DNA from: G942493375 sp942493375
GTDB taxonomy: Bacteria > Armatimonadota > UBA5829
Direction of reading: 5' to 3'
DNA: 64,000 nt
NCBI GenBank assembly: GCA_942493375.1
Contig: OW818698.1
Location: 3,658,001 to 3,722,000 of the forward strand
A program made the translations under genes and the position numbers. The notes beneath the pieces are model-generated. The model ran no database searches. It was not told the origin of the DNA and saw nothing but the letters and a program-made list of their open reading frames with translations. Positions 35,808 through 44,447 of the stretch are shown piece after piece. Numbering within the stretch: position 1 is the first letter of the stretch; each line of letters begins with the position of its first letter.

Positions 35808-36746
35808 TTAGCCAGCTTCTTTTTCAGCCTTCTCTATCATTGCTACAAATACGTCCTCAAGGCTGGGAAGTATCTGTTCTACTTCGGGGTCAGCGATACC
35901 TGCTGTCTGCAAACCCTTGATTATTGCGGGTATGTTGTCAGGGGAGTCTGTCAGTGTGTGCAGGACTGATCCGAATACGGCGGATTCCTTAACCTGGGGA
36001 AGATTGTCCAGGACCTGCAGGGTCTCCATAACTCTATGTGTTCTTACTTCCAGAAGAGTCCCGGCCACGAACTCTGTTTTGAGCTGGCTGGGACTGCCCA
36101 GGCCAATCAACCTGCCTGCATACATCATGGCTATCCGACCGCAGTGTTCAGCTTCATCCATATAGTGCGTTGTCACAAAGACTGTTACACCTTCAGATGA
36201 AACTTCGTGTATAAGCTCCCAGAAGTTGCGTCTGGATGCCGGGTCAACTCCCCCGGTAGGTTCGTCCAAAAAAAGTATCTCAGGCTCGTGGACCATCGCA
36301 CATCCAAGGGCCAGACGCTGCTTCCATCCTACGGCCAGCTCTCCAGTCAGGCTTTTTGACCGTGTAGTCAATCCAGCCATATGCAGGACCCACTCTTTAC
36401 GCTCTCTGAGTCTGTCCGACGGGACATCGTAAATGCTGCCGTAAAAATCTATATTTTCCTCAACTGTAAGGTCTTCATAAAGGGAGAACTTCTGGCTCAT
36501 GTATCCGATATGCTCTTTGATTTTTTCGGATTCCCGGTTGATATCCAGTCCTGCCACTTGTCCACTGCCGGATGTGGGGGTGATGATACCGCACAACATT
36601 CGAATGGTAGTGCTCTTGCCTGCTCCATTGGCTCCCAGGAACCCGAATATTTCGCCTTTTTCCACCTCAAACGAAACATGGTCTACAGCTCTGAATTTAC
36701 CAAAATCCTTGACCAGGTTCTCTACAACCACTGCCTGTTCGTTCAT
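35808..36746 (-). CDS. ABC transporter ATP-binding protein (second ATPase)
   Basis: The 312-residue ATPase has Walker A GANGAGKSTT, the Q-loop region MSQKFSLYEDL, a degenerate signature (GELAVGWKQRLALG instead of LSGGxxQR), Walker B ILFLDEPTGGVDP, and the H-loop TTHYMDEAE. The VGWKQR form is known from the second half of YbhF/RbbA-type exporters. Its start overlaps the stop of the preceding ATPase as ATGA, so the pair acts like a split YbhF. It is the last gene of the operon; no permease follows. The C-terminal 80 residues form a regulatory domain. Confidence 0.9.
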   Translation of the reverse strand: MNEQAVVVENLVKDFGKFRAVDHVSFEVEKGEIFGFLGANGAGKSTTIRMLCGIITPTSGSGQVAGLDINRESEKIKEHIGYMSQKFSLYEDLTVEENIDFYGSIYDVPSDRLRERKEWVLHMAGLTTRSKSLTGELAVGWKQRLALGCAMVHEPEILFLDEPTGGVDPASRRNFWELIHEVSSEGVTVFVTTHYMDEAEHCGRIAMMYAGRLIGLGSPSQLKTEFVAGTLLEVRTHRVMETLQVLDNLPQVKESAVFGSVLHTLTDSPDNIPAIIKGLQTAGIADPEVEQILPSLEDVFVAMIEKAEKEAG

Positions 36747-37675
36747 TCAGGTCTCCCGGATACCATATCCATGAAAACATCCTCAAGCCCAGGAGATATC
36801 GTTCGAGAACTCTGAACCTCGATTTTCGCATTGCTCAGTTGTTCGAGTAACCTGGGGAGGGTTGTTTCTGCATTTTGCATTCTGACATGGAGTCTATCAC
36901 CGAACATGCGGACATCAGTTATATTGGGAAATGGCTGTGCAACTGCATACGCATCACGGATCGGACTCGCGACTATTTCTACAATCTCCCCCTTCAGTCG
37001 CTGCTTAAGGTTCTCCGGAGTATCGCATACAACCAGCTTACCCTTGTCTATCAGAGCAACCCGGCTGCATCTTTCAGCTTCATCCATATAGGGTGTGCTG
37101 ACTATAAGCGTAACGCCCTGTCTCAGCAGATCGTAGAGTATTCTCCAGAACTCTCTGCGTGAAACCGGATCAACACCAGTTGTGGGTTCATCGAGGAATA
37201 AGACTTTTGGGGTGTGTATGAGCGTGCAAGCCAGAGCCAGTTTCTGTTTCATACCACCCGATAAGTTCTGAGCCAGGCGCTTTCTATAAGGTGTTAGCCG
37301 GCTGAACTCAAGCAATGAGGCTTCCTTTTCAAGACGTTCTCGCTCAGGTACCTGGTATAACTTGGCAAAGAACATCAGGTTTTCTTCAACTGTAAGGTCT
37401 CCATAGAGGCTGAAACGCTGGGGCATATAACCGATATGGAGCTTAATAAGCTCAGCCTGTTTGGCTACATCATAACCGACGACTTCAGCAGAACCTCCAT
37501 CAGAATCCATGATTCCAGTCAGTATTCGCATTGTAGTCGTCTTGCCTGCGCCATCAGGTCCCAGTAAGCCGAATATCTCGCCCTCCCGGACTTCGAAGCT
37601 CATGTCATCCACGGCTACGGTGCTGCCGAAACTCTTCTTCAGACCTTTGACAGAGACCGCGATCTTTGGGTCCAA
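36743..37675 (-). CDS. ABC transporter ATP-binding protein (first ATPase)
   Basis: The 310-residue ATPase has Walker A GPDGAGKTTT, signature LSGGMKQKLALA, Walker B VLFLDEPTTGVDP and the TPYMDEAE loop. Its intact signature motif contrasts with the divergent one of its partner, as expected for an asymmetric heterodimer. It starts one base after the HlyD-like gene stop and overlaps the next ATPase. ATP hydrolysis would power export of a hydrophobic or drug-like compound through ABC-2 permeases, which are absent from this locus. Confidence 0.92.
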   Translation of the reverse strand: MDPKIAVSVKGLKKSFGSTVAVDDMSFEVREGEIFGLLGPDGAGKTTTMRILTGIMDSDGGSAEVVGYDVAKQAELIKLHIGYMPQRFSLYGDLTVEENLMFFAKLYQVPERERLEKEASLLEFSRLTPYRKRLAQNLSGGMKQKLALACTLIHTPKVLFLDEPTTGVDPVSRREFWRILYDLLRQGVTLIVSTPYMDEAERCSRVALIDKGKLVVCDTPENLKQRLKGEIVEIVASPIRDAYAVAQPFPNITDVRMFGDRLHVRMQNAETTLPRLLEQLSNAKIEVQSSRTISPGLEDVFMDMVSGRPE

Positions 37676-37676
37676 G

Positions 37677-39017
37677 TCAGTCTACCTCAATGGTAGCATC
37701 AGCAGGCATGCCGGGTTTCAAGACTTGTTTAGGGTTGGCAATCTCTATCTTCACTCCAAAAACCAGCTTTGTCCGCTCATCTTTTGTCTGCACATTCTTA
37801 GGGGTAAACTCCGGCTCCTGAGCGATTTCGGTGACTCGACCTTGCAGGTTCGTCCCGGCATCAGTTGTGACTGTGGCTTTCTGACCAATCTTAACTTTTT
37901 CAACAAGAGGCTCCGGGACATAGACACGAAGCCACACACTGTCCAGATGGGCTATCCTGATAATTGGAGTTCCCGGGTTGATCATTTCACCAGCTTCGGT
38001 ATTCTTGAGGATTACCCGTCCGGAAGATGGCGCTCGAATGATAGTCTGCTCACGTGTAGCTGTTGCAGTCTTAACTGCACCACCAGCTTGAACTACTTTA
38101 GCTCTGGCAGCGGCGATAGTCTCGGGTCTTGCACCAGCAAGAGCAAGATCAAGCGTTGCCTTTGCTGCCTTTACCTGTTCTTTCGCCATATCAACAGATG
38201 CTCTGGCTTCTCTAATTTCCTGGGGACGTGCTCCGTTGAGAGCTTCAGTCAGTTTGCTTTTTGCGACTTCAACCTGTGCCTGAGCTTGTGCAATCTCCTG
38301 AGGTCGTGAACCGGTTTGAGCTTCATCAAGTCGTTCCATGGCGGATTTCAACTGTGCCGATGCAACATCGCGTCGTGTAGTCGCTTGATCTACACTCTGT
38401 CTTGATACTGCTCCCTTTGATTCAAGTTTTGTGACTCTACCTAATTCGGTTTCAGCATCATTAAGGTTTGCCTTTGCTTGAGATACGGCAGCTTCAAACT
38501 GCTGGATTTGTTCTTTCCGGGGACCTTCTTTCACAAGGGAGAGCTGGGCTTGTGCCTGTTTGAGCGCGGAAGAGAGTGCTTCCTTCTGTTCTTTACGAGG
38601 ACCAGCTAATACCAGGCTGAGTCTGGCATTGGTCTGCGCCAGCGTTCGTTTTGCTGATTCATAGAGAGCTCTTGCACGTTCGATTTCCTGTGAACGGGTC
38701 CCAGCTTCCAGTTCAGCCAACTGCGCCTTAGCTGCAAGTAGATTACCCTGTGCCTGGTCCACCTGCCCGGAGAGTTCCTCACTTTCCAATACAGCAATAA
38801 TATTACCAACCCGCACAATATCGCCCACTTCAAAATTGAGGTTTAATATTCGACCAGCTACTTTGCTGCCTATATCGATCTCGGTAGCTTCAATTACCCC
38901 ATTGCCAGGAATGGTATTCAGATTTTCGGAGGCATTTCTTTTATTGTGTGTATAGAAATAAATTCCAGCAGCTATCGCCAGAACAATAATGGCTATTACA
39001 GGTTTCTTGGGTTTCAT
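37677..39017 (-). CDS. HlyD-family membrane fusion protein with an extended coiled coil
   Basis: The 446-residue protein has one N-terminal transmembrane segment (VIAIIVLAIAAGIYFYT), the lipoyl-like half IDIGSKVAGRILNLNFEVGD, a long alpha-hairpin and the closing lipoyl and beta-barrel domains (IIRAPSSGRVI; KIGQKATVTTDA). The hairpin is built from about six units beginning with forms of AGxRxQEI (GTRSQEI, GPRKEQK, GPRKEQI, GSRPQEI, GARPQEI, GARPETI). It is longer than in typical YbhG/YhiI proteins (about 330 residues). It heads the operon with the two ATPases and would link an inner-membrane transporter to an outer-membrane channel. Confidence 0.9.
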   Translation of the reverse strand: MKPKKPVIAIIVLAIAAGIYFYTHNKRNASENLNTIPGNGVIEATEIDIGSKVAGRILNLNFEVGDIVRVGNIIAVLESEELSGQVDQAQGNLLAAKAQLAELEAGTRSQEIERARALYESAKRTLAQTNARLSLVLAGPRKEQKEALSSALKQAQAQLSLVKEGPRKEQIQQFEAAVSQAKANLNDAETELGRVTKLESKGAVSRQSVDQATTRRDVASAQLKSAMERLDEAQTGSRPQEIAQAQAQVEVAKSKLTEALNGARPQEIREARASVDMAKEQVKAAKATLDLALAGARPETIAAARAKVVQAGGAVKTATATREQTIIRAPSSGRVILKNTEAGEMINPGTPIIRIAHLDSVWLRVYVPEPLVEKVKIGQKATVTTDAGTNLQGRVTEIAQEPEFTPKNVQTKDERTKLVFGVKIEIANPKQVLKPGMPADATIEVD

Positions 39018-39042
39018 CTCTTACGCCTTTCTGCAGGTCGTG

Positions 39043-39085
39043 TTGACCCATGATATCCCGAATTTGTATATACAGCAATTGCTGT
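39043..39085. promoter_or_regulatory. Divergent promoters sharing a perfect palindrome
   Basis: On the plus strand TTGACC (39043-39048) and TATATA (39067-39072) have an 18-base spacer and would drive the PAP2 gene. On the minus strand TTGCTG (39073-39078) and TATCAT (39050-39055) have 17 bases and would drive the HlyD operon. The 14-bp perfect palindrome acagcaattgctgt (39072-39085) covers the minus -35 box and the plus transcription start. One bound repressor could control both units. Confidence 0.6.
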
Positions 39086-39148
39086 GTTTTCTTTTCACAC
39101 ATTCAGTAGTACACTATAGCAACGTATTATGCCATCTGGAGTCTGTAT

Positions 39149-39685
39149 ATGTTCGGTTCCTTATTGAATATGCACAAGCATGCGGTCATCCTAATCGCTT
39201 TTCTGGCAATTACTCTTTTTTCTGGTATTGCCTGGGGCGAAGAGAATTTATCACTGACCAAACATACTGATATCCTCACCCCGTTTTTAGTGTCAACTGG
39301 GATCTCATTGATAAGCGATGACAACAGGGGGGCGCAGAAATCGTGGAGATATACTGAGGCGCTGGCGACCACATTTGTAGCAGTAAATGCGTTAAAGCAT
39401 GTTTGTAAAGAAAACAGGCCTGATGGTTCCGGAACCGACAGCTTCCCCAGTGGTCATGCAGCGCTGGCATTTACATCTGCAGCAGTACTGGACTCCTCAC
39501 AACCCGGTAGAGGCTGGATTGGGTATTTAGCTGCTGGATTTGTCTCATGGGAACGAGTAGAAGACAGAAAACACTTTTGGAGAGATGTGATCGCTGGAGC
39601 TGTTATTGGACAGGTCATCGGTAAACAGTTTGCCGAACCAGATCATTCGAGCTCCCCTGTGATGTCGATGTCCATTGCGTTTTGA
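39149..39685 (+). CDS. Exported PAP2-family phosphatase
   Basis: The 178-residue protein has an N-terminal signal or anchor (about residues 11-30). It carries the three PAP2 motifs: K-x6-RP at residues 83-91 (KHVCKENRP), PSGH at 100-103, and a third motif ERVEDRKHFWRD with Arg136, His142 and Asp146. In the third motif the usual leading Ser is replaced by Glu135. It is shorter than integral PAP2 lipid phosphatases and has few clear transmembrane helices, so a periplasmic or partly membrane-bound phosphatase is likely. Lipid phosphates or undecaprenyl pyrophosphate are possible substrates. It lies divergent to the HlyD operon, and the following gene is close behind. Confidence 0.85.
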   Translation: MFGSLLNMHKHAVILIAFLAITLFSGIAWGEENLSLTKHTDILTPFLVSTGISLISDDNRGAQKSWRYTEALATTFVAVNALKHVCKENRPDGSGTDSFPSGHAALAFTSAAVLDSSQPGRGWIGYLAAGFVSWERVEDRKHFWRDVIAGAVIGQVIGKQFAEPDHSSSPVMSMSIAF

Positions 39686-39711
39686 TTATATCGTCGAACT
39701 GAGGTATTCAA

Positions 39712-42543
39712 ATGTTGAAAAACTATCCATATCTGTTGAATCCTGCTGAGTATCCGGATTACATTAGGAGACCGTTTAAGGTGCCTACCTGGGGGACTTT
39801 TTCTAACAAGACGCAGTTCTGTGCTCTGCGGAGTCTGCATCAGTCAACCTGGAAAGCGGATTTGGACATGTATGTGGACAAGTTTAAGCTGGGTAAAATT
39901 GTCTGGCCAATGCTGCACTGCCTTTACAGTACGGACCTTGAGCAGATTGTGGAAGAGATTCAAAGCAGAGATTTGTATCTCTTTGATCTCTGGAGCTATG
40001 TGCCTGGGTCATCGATGGCCGGTGTCTGGTCCAATATTACCCCTCCTCCCGGGGTAGTTAATATGCTGCGTGAGAAACTGGGAGACAGATTCCTGGGAAT
40101 GGATAACGGCGAGCAGGACGGACGTTATGTCGGCAATTATGCTCATCAGCAGTGTCCATCATATAACAACAGATTCAGCCAGTATCAGAATTTCCACAGG
40201 CATTTCGCTAGACTTGGTGATGATCTCGATAACCATTTGAGCACTTTGGTGTCTCTTTGCTTTGGACATTATTTTCTGAAAGAGGGTAACCATGCTTTGA
40301 TCGGTGCTGAGACTGCTCAAGGGTTGCCTAATGGACAGGTCTACTATTCATTCATACGTGGAGCAGGCAAGCAGTATGGAGTTCCATGGTTTGGGAACGC
40401 ATCGGTGTTTAATCGTTGGGGATGGAAAACATATGATGTAGAACCGTATTCAGATGAAGCCAGTGCCGGATATGCACATGGACCTGAGGATGGGACCAGC
40501 CTGAGACTGCTCAAGCGACTGATTTATACACATATACTATATAACTGCACGGCAGTAGGATTTGAATCATCGTGGCTTCAGCAAACTACAAAATCCGGAC
40601 CATATGAAGACCAGTGGGCATTGACTCCGATAGGCAAGATGCAAGCTTCAGCTCAGGAGTGGGTGGAAGCAAACGGACAGCCAGGAGTAATGCACACCCC
40701 TGTGGCATTTTTACTCGATTTCTTTGCCGGTTGGGCAGTGCCGCGGCATCTATATACCGACAAGCTCTACCAGGTTTGGGGAGCGATGCCGTACCAAGAG
40801 GGAGATTATCTTACCCATGCATTGCTGTCGGTTGCATATCCTGGTTATGAGGATTCCAGTTACTATCATGATGAAAAAGGCTTCCTGACTGCAACTCCCT
40901 ATGGCGATGCCGTAGACTGTGTGCTTTCGGACATTCCTGAGTGGATTTTGAAACAATATCCGGTAGTAATTGCTGCTGGAGAGTTGGACGGTTCCGATCT
41001 GGAGCTTCAGGAAAAATTGCAAGACTATGTGCGAACTGGTGGACAGCTTGTGCTGACGGCAGCGAATGCTCGCAACGGTCTGGTGCCTGGGGTAACTGTT
41101 GCAGAATTCGCGGAGCATTTCATATCTGGTGCTGTAGTAAAGTGGATGGATGGCACTAAGGATACTGAAGACCAGGAATTCGATCTGTACGAACTGGATT
41201 TTGAGAATGCCATAATTCTCGCTCAGTGCCAGTCATTGCCCGCCGTGATCGAGGTTCCATATGGAGCCGGTAGTTTCGTTGTATTGGCTTCAGAATATGG
41301 GTTTGGGGACCCTCAAGAGATTCCGGAAGTGATGCCTGATCAAATTGATACACCACTCTTTGAGCCATTTAAGCTTTTAAATCATGTCCGGGGTGCTTTT
41401 GAGGACACAATGCGTTCCCAGCAGATATTCGAAATCGGAGAAGGTTTGGGATTTGTAACATGCTCCAAATCTGATAGCGAATATACTGTAGGTGTATATA
41501 ATAATGATCTCGTTGCTCGTGATATGAATATTAACTGCTTGACGGGCTCGATCACTCAAACTGAGGAACTGACAATAGACAGCTCTGAGTCTGGTGTAGC
41601 AGGTTGTTGGCCAAAGGGATTTAGTGGGGAAGAAGCCACAAATCCACAGCAGATATCCGGAGGAGATATCCGAGTTTTCCGGATCAAAGTCAGTAACGAT
41701 AAGACAGTAGCCATTCCTGAAGTCAGTACTCCGGAACCGGTACATGATTGTATGTTGTCGATTCGTGGGACTGAAAATCTCGAAGACCAATTGTTAGCTA
41801 GACCGACATTCTTCCAGAATTACGATGGCATCAAGCTGGATTATCAGTATATGGCAACTCGCAGTAGTCATCAAATAGAACGCGAGAGCAAATGGGTCCA
41901 AATGCAGAAGCTCCGGACAATAGTAGATTTGAGCTCAGGTATGAATTTCTATCCCGACCTGACACTAATAAATGATTACCCACCTCACTATGACCGTAGC
42001 CGCAAAATTATCGACGATGTTGTCCGTAAGATGGGGATCCTGGGTTCTGAAGGATTGATATTGTCTCTTCACAGGCTCCAGGAAAATCGTTCAAATGATA
42101 CCAGAGCTGCCGGGCAGTTTGTTATTGAATTGAAGAAGATCTGCGATATTGCAGGAAGTGCAACAGTATACCTTCAGCATCATCCGCATCGCAATCCCAA
42201 CTTTACACCGTGGCAGAGTGGGACAGATGCTATTGAGAGTATGCTTAAGATGGTGGATTTGGTGGACCGAAGAAATTTTAAGCTGGCTATAAACTTTGGC
42301 CACTTAAACCTTAATGTAGATGAACCGGCAAAGCTGGTAGAGATGATGGGTGATAGGCTGGGATTGATTCTTTTGAGTTCAAACTCAGTTGATACGTTTG
42401 GTCAGATCTACGATACTCACAGTCCGATATCTGAGGCTGGATGCGATTTAGACTGGATCAAGGATATACAGGTCCCGGTGATTCTGGATGCTGTTTACAC
42501 GGATTTTAACGAGGAATATGAGGACTTAAGCCTGTTGAAGTAG
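39712..42543 (+). CDS. Glycoside-hydrolase-like protein fused to a sugar-isomerase-like barrel
   Basis: The 943-residue cytoplasmic-looking protein has no signal peptide. The N-terminal 360 residues look like a TIM barrel (GKIVWPMLHC, YLFDLWSY, RFLGMDNGEQDG, GAETAQGLPNG). A beta-galactosidase-trimerisation-like or amidotransferase-like domain lies at about 380-560 (YPVVIAAGELDGSDLELQEKL, GGQLVLTAANA). The last 200 or so residues have the look of an AP-endonuclease/xylose-isomerase-type barrel (TVYLQHHPHRN, FKLAINFGHLNLN). The isomerase-like part seems shorter than a full barrel and no metal set can be assigned. An ATG 26 bases after the PAP2 stop is used. I cannot name a family with certainty; a role in carbohydrate metabolism is inferred. 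Confidence 0.55.
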   Translation: MLKNYPYLLNPAEYPDYIRRPFKVPTWGTFSNKTQFCALRSLHQSTWKADLDMYVDKFKLGKIVWPMLHCLYSTDLEQIVEEIQSRDLYLFDLWSYVPGSSMAGVWSNITPPPGVVNMLREKLGDRFLGMDNGEQDGRYVGNYAHQQCPSYNNRFSQYQNFHRHFARLGDDLDNHLSTLVSLCFGHYFLKEGNHALIGAETAQGLPNGQVYYSFIRGAGKQYGVPWFGNASVFNRWGWKTYDVEPYSDEASAGYAHGPEDGTSLRLLKRLIYTHILYNCTAVGFESSWLQQTTKSGPYEDQWALTPIGKMQASAQEWVEANGQPGVMHTPVAFLLDFFAGWAVPRHLYTDKLYQVWGAMPYQEGDYLTHALLSVAYPGYEDSSYYHDEKGFLTATPYGDAVDCVLSDIPEWILKQYPVVIAAGELDGSDLELQEKLQDYVRTGGQLVLTAANARNGLVPGVTVAEFAEHFISGAVVKWMDGTKDTEDQEFDLYELDFENAIILAQCQSLPAVIEVPYGAGSFVVLASEYGFGDPQEIPEVMPDQIDTPLFEPFKLLNHVRGAFEDTMRSQQIFEIGEGLGFVTCSKSDSEYTVGVYNNDLVARDMNINCLTGSITQTEELTIDSSESGVAGCWPKGFSGEEATNPQQISGGDIRVFRIKVSNDKTVAIPEVSTPEPVHDCMLSIRGTENLEDQLLARPTFFQNYDGIKLDYQYMATRSSHQIERESKWVQMQKLRTIVDLSSGMNFYPDLTLINDYPPHYDRSRKIIDDVVRKMGILGSEGLILSLHRLQENRSNDTRAAGQFVIELKKICDIAGSATVYLQHHPHRNPNFTPWQSGTDAIESMLKMVDLVDRRNFKLAINFGHLNLNVDEPAKLVEMMGDRLGLILLSSNSVDTFGQIYDTHSPISEAGCDLDWIKDIQVPVILDAVYTDFNEEYEDLSLLK

Positions 42544-42854
42544 TGCATCCTATGCCATTCCGAACTGAGTGAAGAATGGCAGATTCTTCACTCAGTTCGG
42601 AGTAACAAAGAATCTCTGTATGGAATACCTATATTGTAACTTTGCAGGCTTGCGCAAAATCCTGTAAGATAAACTACCTTTGAAATGTGTTTACATCCGA
42701 GAAGGTAAATGCGCTTTATTGGTTGAATGATTGTATAGCCCGTATTATTTATAGTTAATTCGGCACTTGTCCCAGTGCCGTACAAAAAAGAAATTTTGTG
42801 AATAGAGCGGGATCGGTGTTGTCGGCTTTGTAGTTTTGAGCCTGGAGGGTGTAT
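42544..42854. other. Intergenic region with a diverged palindrome and a hairpin
   Basis: These 311 bases between the fusion gene and the ankyrin gene hold two structures. A diverged copy of the dispersed palindrome has arms 42559-42577 and 42583-42601, with the core gaactgagtgaagaat instead of gaacgcagtgaagaat. Later, cggcact/agtgccg (42761-42767, 42774-42780) forms a GC-rich hairpin followed by A-rich sequence. The GGAGGG before the ankyrin gene ends the region. No ORF or known riboswitch is recognised. Confidence 0.75.
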
Positions 42855-44372
42855 ATGCATCGCAAATGGATTTTATGCTTATTACTTACTGCAGTTGTAG
42901 GATCTTTGGGAGTAAATTGCGAGGCTGTTCGTCGCAAAACGGTTAAGAAGGCACCCGCGCCTAAAGTACAAAAGGTTGTACTGGGACTTCATCAAGCAGC
43001 TTCAAAAGGCGATCTTGTGACTGCTTTGGCACTTATTAAAAAAGGTGAGGACGTCAACCTGAGGGATCCTCAGTTTGGTAGCACTCCATTGCAAATCGCA
43101 GCTCAGAAGGGTGATACCAAGATGGTTACTCTTCTTATTCAAAATGGCGCTGATGCAAATATACGTAACAGTTTTGGTAACTCGGCCCTCCACTTTGCAG
43201 TATTTTTTGGTAGTTATGATGTTGCCAAACAGCTGGTCGAAAGCGGCGCTGAGATAAATGCCCGGGATAAAGATGGCTGGACTCCTCTGCATATTGCCTC
43301 GACAAAGGGCAATACAAAGATAGGCAAACTGCTTATTGAAAACGGAGCAAATGTGAATGCAGTCAATAAGACTGGCGTCACTCCTGTCCAGAATGCAGCA
43401 TTTAATAATAAAAAAGATATGGTCGGTCTTCTGATTGCAAATGGCGCTGATGTTAATGCCCAGGGCAAAGATGGTTGGACTATTTTGCAGCAGGCAGTTC
43501 TGGCAAACAGTCCGGATGCCATAAAGCTGCTTATAGACAGTGGGGCCGATGTCAATGGAACGAACCCGGGTGACTGGACAGCTCTGCATTTAGCAGCACG
43601 TAACGGGTTTACCAATATTGCAAAGACATTGATTAACAGTGGTGGAGATTCTAATGCCCGTAACTCCGGCGGGAGTACGCCTCTTCACTTCGCAGTCTAC
43701 AATAATAGATACGACATCGCAACACTATTGCTCTCATTTGGTGCTGATGTTAATGCTATCAACTCAGATGGAGTTACTGCACTACACGCTGCATCCTATG
43801 TTGGTCTTCCAAAAATGGTTAAGCTGTTGATAGAGAAGAAAGCTGAAGTTAATGCAAAGGACAAACAGGGCATTACACCATTGCTTGACGCAGTAGCCAA
43901 CAACAAACAGAGTATTGTAACAATGCTGATAGACGCTGGCGCGAACATAAATGCAAAGAATAATGATCTGGTAACCGCGCTGCATTTAGCTGTTGATAAT
44001 CGCGATTATACGATGGTAAAATATCTGGCTGAGAGTGGAGCAGACTTGACGGCAGCAGACAAAGACGGAACAACACCTCTGGGATTGGCTAAGGACAAAG
44101 GTTACAAGGACATAATCAGTCTTTTGACTACTTCGACTCAGGTAAAACCAGAAAAGAAACCAGTTGCTCCGGCTCCTGCTCCGGCTCCTGCGCCAGCTCC
44201 GTCTACCACACCTGCGCCTGCACCTGTTCCTGCACCGACGCCTGAGCCAACACCTGCACCGACTGTTACTCCTGCTCCAGCACCGGCACCCGAGCCGACG
44301 CCTGCGCCCAAACCGGAGGAGACCCCGGCTCCTAAACCAGCTGAGACTCCGGCTCCGCCAACTACACCGTAA
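42855..44372 (+). CDS. Exported ankyrin-repeat protein with Pro/Ala-rich tail
   Basis: The ATG at 42855 is six bases after GGAGGG, giving 505 residues. A signal peptide (about residues 1-24) is followed by a short basic linker and about twelve 33-residue ankyrin repeats. Eleven are full, with forms of TPLHxAxxxGxxxxxKLLIxxGADVNAxxxxG, and the last is truncated. The final 75 residues are almost only Pro, Ala, Thr, Glu and Lys (PAPAPTPEP-type), like a cell-wall-spanning or periplasm-spanning tail. Ankyrin proteins bind partner proteins, so a periplasmic scaffold is the simplest guess. No enzyme domain is present. A hairpin follows before cobO. Confidence 0.9.
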   Translation: MHRKWILCLLLTAVVGSLGVNCEAVRRKTVKKAPAPKVQKVVLGLHQAASKGDLVTALALIKKGEDVNLRDPQFGSTPLQIAAQKGDTKMVTLLIQNGADANIRNSFGNSALHFAVFFGSYDVAKQLVESGAEINARDKDGWTPLHIASTKGNTKIGKLLIENGANVNAVNKTGVTPVQNAAFNNKKDMVGLLIANGADVNAQGKDGWTILQQAVLANSPDAIKLLIDSGADVNGTNPGDWTALHLAARNGFTNIAKTLINSGGDSNARNSGGSTPLHFAVYNNRYDIATLLLSFGADVNAINSDGVTALHAASYVGLPKMVKLLIEKKAEVNAKDKQGITPLLDAVANNKQSIVTMLIDAGANINAKNNDLVTALHLAVDNRDYTMVKYLAESGADLTAADKDGTTPLGLAKDKGYKDIISLLTTSTQVKPEKKPVAPAPAPAPAPAPSTTPAPAPVPAPTPEPTPAPTVTPAPAPAPEPTPAPKPEETPAPKPAETPAPPTTP

Positions 44373-44379
44373 CCATTAT

Positions 44380-44418
44380 GTTGTCGCTTCAGGTTTGGAA
44401 ACATCCTGAAGCGGCAAC
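44380..44418 (+). terminator. Hairpin between the ankyrin gene and cobO
   Basis: Arms 44380-44393 (gttgtcgcttcagg) and 44405-44418 (cctgaagcggcaac) pair over 14 bp with one G-T wobble and an 11-base loop. It is 8 bases after the ankyrin stop. The tail ttagatata is only moderately T-rich. Probably an intrinsic terminator. Confidence 0.65.
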
Positions 44419-44447
44419 TTAGATATACAAGCATAGGATCTTCAGGA

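Noticed and set aside
39712..41000. Alternative-frame ORFs within the fusion gene (39821-40057 and others)
   Set aside because: They lie in other frames of a long coding region that has a coherent protein pattern and normal length.
44419..44447. Cobalamin riboswitch ahead of cobO
   Set aside because: The gap is only about 75 bases and is dominated by a simple terminator-like hairpin.
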